Positions 13,751-25,348 are shown, counted from the first letter of the stretch. The stretch: DNA of 64,000 bases from Tachypleus tridentatus (GCF_004210375.1 NC_134834.1:95422170-95486169); one strand, 5' to 3'. Notes: a model not told the origin generated them from the letters alone. Numbers and translations are program-made.

Positions 13751-13943
13751 TTGCAAAGGTAACTTAATCACATTCCGTTTTGTTTTCTTCAGTAACTGTT
13801 TCAACGATCCACTGGACATATACTCTGTAATGAAAATTACTCGTGGTTTGTCTACATCTTTATCCACCCAGTAACGGTGAAACTTCACAATATTTGGGTG
13901 TTCTAATTGAGTAAGATTGTCAAAAACCTGGCGAACTTTTTTC
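13751..13943 (-). CDS. NRBP1: NRBP-family pseudokinase, exon 3 (N-lobe)
   Basis: Internal exon encoding the N-lobe of a nuclear receptor binding protein, a catalytically dead kinase-like adaptor (vertebrate NRBP1/2, Drosophila Madm) linked to trafficking and growth signalling. The minus-strand frame reads KKVRQVFDNLTQLEHPNIVK, then the FHRYW region and VIFITEYMSSGSLKQLLKK, nearly identical to what I recall of vertebrate NRBP1. It ends KRNVIKLPLQ, which I recall as nearer the invertebrate form. The acceptor is a pyrimidine tract plus GCAG (13945-13944 on the minus strand) and the donor is GTAAAT from 13750. The first codons contain six A's (13937-13942); homology (LQE-EKVR) and phase predict five. 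As written, joining to exon 2 shifts the frame and stops within about eight codons. A homopolymer error is the likeliest reason because the rest of the exon is pristine. Confidence 0.92.
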
Positions 13944-15253
13944 CTGCACAAAAAGAAAAGGATATATAAAACAGTTTCATCTTTTAACCAAACATATAAA
14001 ACATGAATACCATTTTGAACTGATTCTCATAAATACTCTGAATCTAAATCCTATCAATGATTTTATAAGATTATATGCACAGAAGTTTTTAAGTTTAGAA
14101 AACAAAATTAATTTCACAGATTTATGTATGTAACTACAATCTTTAAAATAATCCACTTTATAAGAAAATTCTTCAGATATGAAATGCCTAAATGTATTTG
14201 TGTGTATATTAGAGTGATACTTATTTACAATAGACTTACTCTCTTATTTAGTTCCAATATATAAATAAGTAATTAATACCAAATTTTATCTATATGAATA
14301 ATATTTAGGGAGTTGTTTTTACATTTCTGTTTACATTGTTTTTGCATACTTTGTAACATTACAGAATACTTAACATAATTCTAAATAATTTTAGAATTTT
14401 CTAGCATACTATCATGGAACAGTCCAGAGTATTTCACATGATTCAGAATTCTCAAGAATATTCCACATACAAATAATCCATGATAGCAGTATTTATTTCT
14501 AGAATATTCTGTATCACATGGCAAAAGTTTCTGGAATTTTTTAGTGTATTTTAGCAACTAAGGAGATTTTGTGTACCATTTCAAATATATAGTGCAACAA
14601 GAGAAAAGGCTACACTTTGGCTACTTTGTTCAGAAGAAAATAACTGGAAGCAAATTCCCTCAAATAGTCAAATGCTGTGTCTGTTTTTCAACCATTACAA
14701 AACATTAAAGAAAACACTTTGTGAACAAGAAGACTGCAGTATCTTGGAGTAATGCTCAAACACTACAATTCATGTAGAACACCATGTCATTCTCAAACTG
14801 GAAAAGTCTTTTTAAAATGGGTGAAGCTAAAGAAAAGTTTATAAAGGAAAACTGAAACACAGAGACAGTGAAGTAGAGTTTGTCAATAATCTGGATTACT
14901 TTTTCTTTGTGTTTCTCATGGGAATTCTCTGACCCTGTTCAAGACCCCAGAAGACAAACTTTCTTCTCACACAGAGAGAAAGAGGATGTAATGGGTTCAT
15001 AAGCCAGATAGTTAAAGTTCTTTGTTTAAAGTAATCAATGGCTGAGAAACAGTGCAGAAAGTAAGATAGGAAATGGTGTACAGGGTAGGAACACCAAATG
15101 TTGAATGAAACTGTGACTTGTTAAAAATCATCCCACAACAATAACAATGAAGTTGGTGGATAGAGTACCAATAAAAGTGAAAATTAATTGGATAATCAAC
15201 TTCTAAACCTAAAAAGAAGGCCATATGATAGCAGCAGCTTCAGACAAAACTAA
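13944..15253. other. NRBP intron 2, AT-rich segment without a gene
   Basis: Intronic DNA between exon 3 and LINE copy A. It holds a cluster of AGAA/TTCT-rich words around 14390-14540, including a perfect three-block nTTCnnGAAnnTTCn array at 14497-14509 and a 10-bp inverted repeat (ctatcatgga / tccatgatag). No exon was recognised. Confidence 0.45.
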
Positions 15254-15264
15254 GATGTTGAAAG
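15254..15264. repeat. Target-site duplication of LINE copy A, left copy
   Basis: gatgttgaaag, repeated perfectly at 21494-21504 just outside the element's 5' end. Confidence 0.88.
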
Positions 15265-15469
15265 TTGATTGATTGATTGATTTAGTGTTTTATGGCACAA
15301 AGCAGCGAGGCTATCTGCGCCAAACGTCCGGTAAAAAGGTAAAAATAAAGTAAATGTAGTGAAATACATAAAAGGAAATGAAGGTAAAACAAAACATCAT
15401 TGAAAAACAGAAAAAGCATAAAACCAATGTTGACACCTAGTCTACAATGTTAAGAGAGAAAGCAGAGTA

Positions 15470-16090
15470 AAAGAAGTTGTAAAGTACTTACTCTAGCAAA
15501 ATGGTAATGATCATAACCCACCAGGAAGACTAACAGGTAAGTTCAAGAAGTTTATAAAGTTGGCCTTTCCAGTCCTGGTTCTGGGTTATGTGTCATAGCA
15601 GCCATTATCAAAATATAAAATAATAGAAATTTTAAAAGACATATAGCAAAATCGTAATAATGAGTAGCTAAATGTCTGGTGAAAAGGTAAAAGTAAATGG
15701 AGTAAAATTTGTAAAAGTAAATGAAGGTAAAAACAAAAAAGCAATTAAAACATAAAATGGCATAAAACCAATGTTGGCATCCAGTCTACAAAGTTGTAAA
15801 GGACTTCCTGTAGCAGAATGGTAATGATCATAACCCGCCAGGAAGACTAACAGGTAAGTATAAGAACCACCATCAGTCACCTGAAGTTGGTCTTTCCAGT
15901 CCTGGTTCCGGGTTATGTGTCATTATGGCCAGTACTAAAAGGTAAAGTAATAAAAGTGTTAAATGACATGCAGCAAAAGTGTAATAACAACTCGCCAGGA
16001 CGACTAATGAGTAGTTCAAACGGATAGTTCAAACAGCAACGTTAGTCACCTGAAGTTGGCCTTTCCAGTCCTGGTGTTGAGTTATTTAAT
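15470..16090 (-). repeat. 3' UTR repeats inside LINE copy A
   Basis: Three imperfect blocks share the pattern (plus strand) ccaggaagactaacaggta ... tcacctgaagttgg, then cctttccagtcctgg. They occur near 15530-15605, 15838-15925 and 15995-16085. Copy B has two comparable blocks at 6367-6450 and 6487-6570. These are probably repeated 3' UTR modules of the LINE family. Confidence 0.7.
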
Positions 16091-16187
16091 GTTCTGGCCA
16101 TTTGCCAATGTCAAATTTAACTAGAGAAAATGAAACTGTAAAAATGGAACCACAATTAAAAAGGTGTAATAAATAAATATGCAACAC

Positions 16188-17128
16188 TTAAATGAGATTA
16201 AAAAGATTAATGGCCATTAAAAAACTAAAAACTTTATCAAGGTGGACAGTGTCACCATCACCAATAACACTGTCCAATGTTACACATAAACCCTGGGAAA
16301 AAACATGTTTAAAATAGTGCCGTCGTTGAGAATTGTAACGATGGCAAGAAAGTAAAATGTGGCTTATAGTGATTTGAGTGTTACACAAACTACACACTGG
16401 TGCATCAGTTTCAGATAAAAGAAGACGATGAGTTAAAAAACTGTGACCAATGCGTAGTCTAGTTAGAACAACTTCCTCCTCCTGAACCTTACGGAAGCTA
16501 GATGGCCAAAGCCCAATAAAAGGTTTTATGTGAAATAGCTTGTTGTCGTGTTGCTCACTCCAAGTGGACTGCTAGCTAGCACAGAGCTGAGCCTTGAATA
16601 CAAGACCATAGTCCATGTACGGAATAGGCACAGTGTTGATTGTTCCGGAGCAGATAGATTTAGCTGTCGTGTCTGCAAGCTCGTTCCCTCAAATACCAAC
16701 GTGGCCTGGTATCCAGAAAAACTGGATAGAAGTAGCAGTTAATGAGAAATGGGCCAGTTGGTTTCGAATATCAGTGAGAACAGGATGTGAGCCAACGTGT
16801 AGAGATTCTAGGACCAGTATAGAACTAAGCAAGTCAGTATAAATAGTGCAGATGGAGTACTGTTCAGCTTCAATATGATCCAGGGCAAGAGATATGGCAT
16901 AGCAGAGCCCACTGAATTACCTGATTTGGAACCATCTGTATAAATGGGAACGGAATGATCATTTGAAAGATATTCATTAAATAAAAGACGGTACTTCCAA
17001 TCTGGAGTATCTGCCCTTTTCAGATGACTGAAAGAAAGGTCACATTTGGGGGATGTAATAAGCCATGGTGGGATGGGCTGACCTGTGGAATCTGCAATGT
17101 TATCCAAGGACAGACCCAATTCATCCAA
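16188..17128 (-). pseudogene. LINE copy A ORF2, RNase H and C-terminal part
   Basis: Broken minus-strand frames. The piece 16808-17128 encodes IYTDGSKSGNSVGSAM, the TDGS start of a retroelement RNase H domain. The piece 16188-16397 encodes CSLCNTQITISHILLSCHRY, the terminal CxxC-x-H-x-C zinc-like motif of I-type ORF2 proteins. The two are in different frames and the RNase H centre between them is damaged. In a live LINE, RNase H removes the RNA template after first-strand synthesis. Confidence 0.8.
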
Positions 17129-17194
17129 TTGCGCTTGGATGCGAAGACCAAACGGAGCAATGGCAGATCGTCTGTTCTGAAAAAGTATGGCCCA

Positions 17195-18297
17195 CTAAGG
17201 AAGGAAAACACATCCCCAGGTGGAATGCTTTGGTAAGGAACGAAGTTTCGAAGAATATAATAAAGATAGTTGCAAACAGTGAAGGTGCAGAGAAGGTTCA
17301 TGAGATTCAACGTATAAACTTTGAACTGGAGAGGTGCAGAAAACCCCAGTGCAGAGTCGAAGTCCTTGGTGATGAATGGGGTCCAGCATCTTTAAGGCCG
17401 AGGGTCTGGCAGAGCCATAGACCATTGATCCATAGTAGAGTTTTGTTTGAATAAGAGCACAATATACCTTTAACATAGAACATCGATTTGCTCCCCAACT
17501 GGTAGTAGAGAGGACACGGAGGATGTTCAGTGCTCTTGTGCATTTGACCTGAAGCTGCTTTAAATGTGGTATAAAGGTCAGCTTACGGTCAAAGATAAGT
17601 CCCAATAACTTGGTCTCAAGGACCACTGGCAGCAAAACTTCATCAATATGAAGTTCAGGATCAAGGTGAATACCCCGTTGGTGGCAAAAGTGCATGCAAA
17701 CGATTTTAGAGAGAGAGAGAAATTAAAGCCGTTCGCCTTTGTCCACTTCAGTGCACTATTGAAGGCAGTTTGTAGTTGCCGCTCAATATATCTCATGTTC
17801 GATGACTGACATGAGATGTGAAAGTCGTCGACATACAGCCCATTCGCAATAGTGAGAGGGAGTTGTTCAGTGATGGCATTTATCTTTATACTGAAAAGTG
17901 CGACACTCAAAACACAGCCCTGAGGTTCTCCAACTTCCTGTACAAGAGAACGGGAAAGTGTCGAACCCACACGAACTTGGAATCTCCTGTCCGTTAAAAT
18001 TTTTTTAATAAACATGGGTAAATGGCCACATAACCCATATGTATGGAGGTCTCGCAAAATGCCATACCTCCATGTGGTGTTGTAAGCTTTCTCAATGTTA
18101 AAGAATATTGACACAAGATGTTGGCATTTGAGAAAGGCTTCTCTGATTGATGTTTCAAGTCGAATTAGGTGGTCTGTGGTGGAGTGCTGTCGTCGGAACC
18201 CACACTGGGTGGGCGAGAGAAGGTTGTTTGATTCGAGGAACCAAACAAGACGAGCATTAACCATCCTTTCTAAGGTCTTACAGAGACAGCTCGTCAA
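17195..18297 (-). pseudogene. LINE copy A ORF2, reverse transcriptase domain
   Basis: Two overlapping minus-strand frames (18297-17578 and 17695-17195) cover most of the reverse transcriptase. Visible motifs are FLESNNLLSPTQCGFRRQHS (fingers), GEPQGCVLSVALF (the conserved PQG block) and ANGLYVDDFHI, the active-site box with YVDD where most LINEs have YADD. The 17695-17195 piece carries the thumb region (ALIQTKLYYGSMVYGSA). Frame changes between pieces mean no complete ORF2 survives. The upstream part of RT is at 18373-18699. Confidence 0.85.
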
Positions 18298-18372
18298 AAC
18301 AATTGGACCATAGTTTGAAGGAATCTTGGGATCTTTCCCTGGCTTGGAGAAAGGTAAAATAACAGCCTGGCA

Positions 18373-19179
18373 TCAGGCATCAAGAAAAACATTCTCCTGC
18401 CAGATACGGTTAAAGATAATTAGAAGGACATCAAGAGAAGCAGGAGATAGATGGTGCAGCATGTCATAGTGTACATCATTAGGTCCAACAAATGTACTGC
18501 CAGACCGATGAAGGGTCATTTTCAGTTCCACCAGTGTAAAGGGACAATTATAGTCAAAGAGACAGTCAGTTTGAAAGGAAAGAGGTGAACGCTCTGCCAG
18601 AGTCTTGATGGCCAAGAAGGTGGAGGAACAAGCAGAAGTGCTAGATACCCAGTAAAAGCATTCACCTAGAGTATGAGCGATGCTCCAGACATCAGCCACC
18701 TCCTGACCATCGAGTCAGAGTAAGATCGAGAGGGGGGCAGAATTGTAGTGCCCACTGACCTTTTGAATCCTGTCCCATATGACCTTGGAACTGGTGGTAG
18801 AAGATATGCTAGTTGTGAACTTAATCCAAGATTCCTTCTGGCTTTGATGTCTTACCCACCTAGCATGTGCAAGGGCCCATTGGAATGTGACGTGGTTTGA
18901 AAATGTGGGATATCTACGAAAAGCATCCCAGGCCCATTTTTGAGCCTTCCGTGCTAAGTGGCAAGCAGGATTCCACCACGGACGAGGATATCGTGGAAAA
19001 TGTGTCGAGGTTTTAGGAATACACTGAGCAGCTGCTTGTATAATACAGCCAGTTACTGCTGCCACACAGTCATATATTGATGGCTGATTCACCATGGTAG
19101 GATCAAGTACTGCAAGAGGAGTAAAAGTGGACCAGTCTGCCTGATCCAGCTTCACCGGGGCACATGGGTAGGGTGGCAT
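18373..19179 (-). pseudogene. LINE copy A ORF2, linker between EN and RT
   Basis: Two minus-strand open pieces (19179-18715 and 18699-18373) bridge endonuclease and RT. The first contains RYPRPWWNPACHLARKAQK and KVIWDRIQKVSGHYNSAPLS, typical of the region after the endonuclease in I and Jockey-like ORF2 proteins. The second contains PFTLVELKMTLHRSGSTFVG, matching the start of the RT domain (LVELK...SPGPD in intact relatives). Confidence 0.75.
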
Positions 19180-19838
19180 CGACTATGGCCAGTCTCTCTC
19201 AAAAGTATAGGAAAATGATCACTGCCTGGTGAAGTACTGTCAACCCTCCACGAAAAATGAGAGAATAATGAAGGGGAGCAAGCTGAGAGATCAATAGCGG
19301 TAAAGGACTGACTAGGTGCATGAAAATAAGTGGAAGAACCAGTATTGAAAAAAGAAAGATTGTGATCAGAGAGCATATGCTCTACAGAGTGACCCCTCCC
19401 ATCAATAATAGCACTTCCCCAGAGGGGATGATGTCTATTAAAGTCCCCCAGGAGTAGAAAGGGAGACAGCAACTGTTCAACGAGAGCATCAAGGTCTGAT
19501 TGATCACATGTCTCACCAGGGGACAGGTAGAGAGAACAAACAGTGATGGTATGACCCAAGAAAACACGAATGGCTACGGCCTCCAAGGGTGTGTTGAGTG
19601 ACAAAGATAGGGTGGGAACATGCTGATCAACCAATAGTGCCACCCCTCCATGTACTCGTCCATCACACAGCCTGTCATTTCTGTACAGAGAAAACTGCCG
19701 AATGGTGACTGTATCAGCAGGTTTTAGAAATGTTTCTTGTAAGGAAAGACATACAGGATGGTAGGAAGCAATAAGTGTTTTGATGTCATCCAGATTAGAA
19801 CATAAACTTCGACAGTTCCATTGTATCAAGGTGGCCAT
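19152..19838 (-). pseudogene. LINE copy A ORF2, AP endonuclease domain
   Basis: A 228-codon open frame begins MATLIQWNCRSLCSN and shows the apurinic-endonuclease signatures: LSLQETFL (catalytic E), LLLGDFNRHHPLWG (GDFN) and GSDHFPILL (SDH). This domain nicks the target DNA for target-primed reverse transcription. It is intact as an open frame, but the following frame is shifted. It starts a few bases from the end of the ORF1 region, consistent with the compact two-ORF layout of the family. Confidence 0.9.
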
Positions 19839-19840
19839 TT

Positions 19841-20714
19841 TTATTGATGAGTAGGTGAAGTGGTTGGAGAACCCTTCTGTTTACAACCATGTCTTTTTTT
19901 CCTTATTGTCCTTAGTCGGAGGAGATCTATCAACCATGGATCTTGCCCTGGGTCAATTGGGTAGGGATTCCAGTGACTGAGGAAGCGAATGAATGATTGT
20001 TTTGCCTCTTGGGGTGAGAAAAAAAGATGTATCAGAAGAAATGCCTGTATTTGAAACTGAAGGATGTGGATCTTGAGGTTTGTTGGAATGTATGGGAGGA
20101 ACAGAGATGGGTGTGGAAGTCGATTCAACCTTTTTAACCATGGAGGTCAAAAGGCTTTTCATTTGTTTTGAAAACAATTCTCTTGGAGGCACAGAGAGAT
20201 CTATCTGCACTCCCACTGTAGTTGTAGAATGAAGTGCAGCAGCATATGTCCGAGATGGAGTGGCAGGCAGCAATTTCCAAGCCTCAGGATAACTAATGTT
20301 ACGAGTCGTTTTCAAACGCTGCACCTCTTTTTCCTCCAACCATTTTGGGCAAGAACGAAAGTAGGAAGGGTGAGAACCATTGGAGTTGACACAATGTGGG
20401 TCCATGTCGCATTCATAGGCATCATGGTCCTTGCCACCACAATGAGCACATGTCAGGGAACCATGACATGATGTCTTTGAGTGGCTGAACCTCTGACATT
20501 GGAAACATTGGAGAGGGTTTGGAATGTATGGCCATACCCTGCAAATTAGATAACCTGCCTTGATGGTGGCAGGTGCACGTGATGATATAAATGTCAAAAC
20601 GAAGGTATTTGTTGGCAGTGTAACTCCATCTTTGCGAGTGAAAATGCACCTCACTGCAGAAACTCCTTGAGTGGAGAGACCAGCAAGAATCTCTGACTCG
20701 GGGACATTCTTCAA
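19841..20714 (-). pseudogene. LINE copy A ORF1, zinc-knuckle nucleic-acid binding protein
   Basis: A 253-codon open piece (20714-19953) encodes the C-terminal two thirds of ORF1. It reads GVSAVRCIFTRKDGVTLPTN, then PYIPNPLQCFQCQRFSHSKT, then two further knuckles (CAHCGGKDHDAYEC; C-x9-YFRSC). ORF1 proteins of this type coat the LINE RNA. The N-terminal third (about 20715-21090) is recognisable on the minus strand but broken, and the expected start codon reads TTG at the position where copy C has ATG. Confidence 0.85.
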
Positions 20715-21493
20715 ATTCCTCTCAACAATAACTCCTCATGATGAATTCAAGGTAGCATGAGGGGTAACCTCAATAGGTATATCCCCAATTGCTGTTGAAT
20801 TAAAGAGGAGTTCACTGTGGTGGGTTGTGGATGTTTCAACTAATATGTCTCCAGATCGAAGCTTCTTTATTGACTTTGGAGAGCCAGCAAGACCCTCTAG
20901 TCCCTTCTGAATAAAAAAGGGGACAATTGCCCTAAAGGTTTTTCTGAAAGAGAATGTAATATAAGAAAATGAGGTACGTGTGTTACAGATGTTGAAGATT
21001 GCTACTCAGAGTTTTCAAGACATGGTCACTTACCTTTTGACTGTGTTTTCACTATTTTATTTACATTTTGTGAAGGTGGATCCAAAGGAAAAAAGAAATA
21101 TTTCGGTATCCACTGACCTCACCCACCATGGAGCCCTACGAGGGGATGCACTACAATGTCATGCAAGGGTTTTGTGAGCACTATACCCAAACACCAGCAT
21201 CAGGCACAATGTCCACAACACCCATTGAGAACTTCCAACATTGGTACTTGGTTAACTCTAGCCCAAGTGGACCAGCCGATTGACCCAAAGGCTGCCCATC
21301 TACAGGAATTCAAGGCCAAAGTGGTGTGTTAGGGTTGGACCCCTCAACCACCAGGATCCTCTCCTCCCCTTCACAGGTCGCTATGCACAGCAAATACGTG
21401 GGTGGATGTTTAGATCCCAGAGAAGGTATCCAGACAGAACAGAACCTTCCCTAGGAGGTCCCCTCACCACGTACAGGAATCCACACCGAGGGG

Positions 21494-21504
21494 GATGTTG
21501 AAAG
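21494..21504. repeat. Target-site duplication of LINE copy A, right copy
   Basis: gatgttgaaag, matching 15254-15264. It fixes the LINE 5' end at 21493 and shows that the 5' end is not truncated relative to the target. Confidence 0.88.
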
Positions 21505-23630
21505 AAAGGCAACATTTGTCCTTACTGCCAAAACTCACACACAGCCTTGATCATGATGTGCAGGAACAAACTATCAACAGTTCTTCAATTATTGGTTTCA
21601 TTTCTGCATAAATAACTTAAAGAACAATTCCAGCCAACACTCTCACTTGTAGTTCACAAGGATAGCAAGCTACTTATAATGATACTTATGGTATCATTAT
21701 ACCATATAGAAAGGAAAAGTGAATAATCTGCTGGTAATCCTGTCTAAAACCACCTCCAATGTGTTCTAAAATTGACTTCTGGCACTGAACATGTTCAAGC
21801 TTTCTTTGCAGTAAGATTGGCAAGTCATAGATCATGTAAAGGCAGTTACTTTTCACAGAACAGTAAACAATACTGGTTGCAGAAATAGAGCAGCATATGT
21901 GCTGTTAAGACAAAGTTTAACCCTTTCGAAATGGGTTCAGTATAATATATACAAGTTTACACATTTTCACATGCTAACTATTTGTACTATAACTTTTGAA
22001 AGAGCATGTGCATCTTCACAAACTTTGGTAGACTTTTAGTGAAGATTACAAGTACTTTATATGAGAAAATTCTGATTTATTTAATTAAATCTACTAAAGA
22101 TTTGTTTATAAAAATAGAGTCAGTTTTGTTACTCATCTGAGTGCAAAGTGATTTTATGTTATAATTAAAAAACTATTCTTCATCCCAAAAATCTCAAATA
22201 TTATTTGTGTAGTCTTTAACACCTCCAAAATATATTTAATATGTTTGTTTTCAAGAAAAGTTTATATTTTATGTTATTTTCTACACTCTAACTATGTGTA
22301 ATCTGTCACTTTACCAACCTTGTAACCATCATAAAGAAATTAAAAAATGAATATAAATTTTTTTTTCTGCTACAATGATTACATAGCATAACACAAAAAT
22401 AGCTGAAGTCTCATGACACTATATATTACATATATATTTATTATTTTTTTATTATATTGACCTTCCAGTCACGCCTAGCTAACATTAGATAACTTACTAT
22501 GATGCGATGCACATGCAATCAGGTCACACATCCAGTAACATAAAACTGACCTTTAGTCTTCCCTGTATTGGCTATTTTTTTAGTGAAGTAGTATTTTGTA
22601 ATATACAGTCATATTATAGTAATTATACATATATGTATATAGATTATTACTATTTAGAAATTATTAAACTTACTTTAAATATATAGAGCAATAAATCAAC
22701 AGATAAAGGAAACAATTATCTCTTCCTGCTATAACCTCTGTACTCTGTTGCTAAGTCTTTTACAATTTTGCACTTGGAGGATATCAAACACTTTTTTTTT
22801 AAGGTTGTATATACATATAAAATTGAATAACCAAAAAATCATAAATAACTACATGGATAACAAAGAATTCCACTATAATTTATTACCCTTAGTAAATGAG
22901 AAGATCTATCTATATTTTAAAAAATATGAAACTTCGAGCAAATTAAAAACAACCATATCTCACTGAGCCCTTGGATTGAAAAAAATGTTGTTGTTTTTAG
23001 ACTAAAATGGTGGAAAAACTACTCTGGGGATATTCGACATTCTGAGCTGTTGATTCACATGCCATTTTTTTAAGTAAATGTATATATATGGGACTGTTTT
23101 ATAAATGGAAAGATTTGAATGGGGCCACAATGTATGATTTAGTACATAAGCAATGTCTAAGCAAAATAAAAGGATACGAGGTTCTACTTTTATAATCTAG
23201 CTTGATAATAACAGTAATATGAGTTCCTAATTTGTACAAAATTATAGACTTAGTATTTTGACATCATAAACATCTAGTTTCAAACAATACTGCATTCAAC
23301 ATACCATGTTACACACTAAAATGTATGTTTAAATATGCCCTTTTAATATTTATTTTAATTTAATAAATTAACTCATATATAACATTAAACTTTGAATTAT
23401 AATCTATAATTTGATTTCAAACTTATTAACACAAATTCATAAATATTAGTTACTTATAAAATTTTGAATGCAAGTTAACAAATGCAGTGACATGGCCTTT
23501 GACCAGTTACCCAATGTGAAAGGGTTAAACAACAAGTTTCTGTAATTGGAATGCTAGCATCATATCTTTGAACACATCTTGGCATATGATCAAAGACTTT
23601 ATGAGTCCAGATATTTCTATTTTAAACCGA
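21505..23630. other. NRBP intron 2, AT-rich, no gene seen
   Basis: Very AT-rich DNA with runs of TA and no coding signature, SINE or tandem array recognised. Confidence 0.5.
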
Positions 23631-23639
23631 TTCCATTAA

Positions 23640-24440
23640 TCTTCAACATACACAGATCAGTCCAGTTATGAAACTAAAGCTGACAAAGATGAAGTACCAG
23701 AAATTTTAGAGAAAGTTAAGGAGAGTATCACAAAACAACTTCAGGCCATCCAACCCAAAGACAATTATCAAGAATTTCTTGAACTTGTCATACCTTTTCT
23801 TGGTAGCATCTATCTTTGTGGAGTATTTATAGCATCTGAAGCAACAAATAATATACAATGGATGGTAAATACATATGTTTCAAGATCTAGATGTTTCTGG
23901 TACTTTTTATGTTTACAGGATATGAGGAAAGATGACTTCACGAAATCTGCATCTTTCTTGGTTGAGTCTATCCTAAGTCTTAGTTCACTACTCCTGATGC
24001 CACTTCTGCACCTTTCAGTTATCTTAATATTCCACAATGCTTTGGTATGCCTACTCAGTGGGCATCCGTGGTATTTTAACGAAGAACGCATTAGTTTTGG
24101 TTTTTTTTCAACTGTATCCACAAAGACAAAATGAGTAATGGTAAAGACAAAGTGAATCTTGGCTGTTTATTGGTAACTTTGAGGATATACTATTTGAAGC
24201 TTTTGTCACAAAGAATACAGACTTCTTTAGTTGCCTCAAAATTCAACCTGGATTTCTGATTTCTGACCACTAGCTGTGGGAATTTACCAAGGACTACATG
24301 GAGGTGCTACAGACACTTCAACAATTGAATGTGATAAATGACAATGTTAAAAACGATGTGGCTCTTATTGAAGGGTATATAATGCCACTATAACAAAGAA
24401 AAAATAACAGAAATAATTTCTCCTTCAAGTTTCGTAGGAT
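23640..24440 (+). pseudogene. Decayed transposon-type ORF
   Basis: Plus-strand remnants spread over several frames. An early piece reads QLQAIQPKDNYQEFLELVIP. A late piece reads NDNVKNDVALIEGY (near 24330-24380). A middle piece contains YFNEERISFGFF. I associate this combination (..DYxEFLEL.. / ..LSEELVxLAFF.. / ..NDxAERGVALI..) with an unnamed repetitive protein family common in arthropod genomes. The superfamily is unknown to me. Multiple stops and frameshifts make it non-functional. It lies in NRBP intron 2 on the strand opposite to the host gene. Confidence 0.5.
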
Positions 24441-25176
24441 TATAAAAGCTATCCAAACAGAAACAATAACAATGCAAAATTAACTAACCCCACCACCTTT
24501 GAATAAACATTATCTAATTATGTAATTATACTATTGTAGATGCAATAAAATAGTTTCCCCAGAAGAAGGGCCAAAGGCTGCCTGGAAAGGTCAGTTGTTT
24601 AATCACAATCATCATTACACTGTAGTATGATGTTTGTTAGTAAGACAAACACTAAAATAATATCACATAGGGAGCACTTAAAATTGGAATTTGTACTTTC
24701 ATGATTTAATGAAACATGCACACACCATTATACACTCTGTAGGCATAATGCAGCACAACATACTGACTGCAAAAGCAAGAAATAAAAATATTTATTAGCC
24801 TTAATTTTGGTTTTACTTACTCTTGAAACCTAAAATTTTCACGGACCCTGTAAAAGTACATCTAGTAATAACTTTACATTAATCATTTATAATACATAAC
24901 AAATATGTTTCTATATAACATAATACATAAGGTAGCAAAGCAATGCAATCTAGAATTTCATAACAATTACACTCTTACAGTAGTTAAAGCCCATAGCTAG
25001 TGTTTCCATGTCAACTCTGTACGTTATATTGCATTATTCATTTATCCTTACTTTCATAAACAGTACTGGTTATACTATTTAATGTACTGAATGTCATGAA
25101 GTTTTATATTGATTTAGTGTTTATTAATTTTATATTATTGCAAAGATTGATTTGCTTTGTTAACTTAGTACATGCA
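24441..25176. other. NRBP intron 2, no gene seen
   Basis: AT-rich DNA; nothing recognised. Confidence 0.5.
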
Positions 25177-25184
25177 TTTAGGAC

Positions 25185-25348
25185 CAGTGGTGGGATTCAA
25201 AAATTTTAAGGGGTTCTCTCAAGGAGATGTTTCCACGACATCAACAATTCGACGGTATAATTGAAGCCATCAACGGGTTCGCTAAGCTCAAAAATTTTTA
25301 AGAACGGGTTCGCGCGAACCCCTGCGAACCCCCTGAATCCCACCACTG
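25185..25348. mobile_element. hAT-type MITE, 164 bp, with 8-bp TSD
   Basis: Perfect 15-bp terminal inverted repeats (cagtggtgggattca at 25185-25199 and its reverse complement at 25334-25348) are flanked by the perfect 8-bp direct repeat tttaggac (25177-25184 and 25349-25356). An 8-bp duplication with CAG..CTG termini is the signature of hAT transposons. The element is far too short to code, so it is a miniature non-autonomous derivative. Its interior is rich in ggggttcg/cgaacccc words that form internal inverted repeats. Confidence 0.9.

Larger units (their letters stand above)
15265..21493 (-). mobile_element. Full-length I-clade LINE copy A with 11-bp TSD
   Basis: Non-LTR retrotransposon of 6,229 bp inserted in NRBP intron 2. 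It is flanked by perfect 11-bp direct repeats (gatgttgaaag at 15254-15264 and 21494-21504), the mark of target-primed insertion. In element sense it has a 5' leader (21493 to about 21090), ORF1 with zinc knuckles, ORF2 with endonuclease, reverse transcriptase and RNase H, a terminal CxxC-H-C motif, a 3' UTR with three repeated blocks, and an (AATC)n-type tail at 15265-15284. The domain set and RNase H point to the I clade. It is the best-preserved of three copies, but the frames are broken at several points, so it is probably immobile. Its open pieces are listed separately. Confidence 0.93.
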
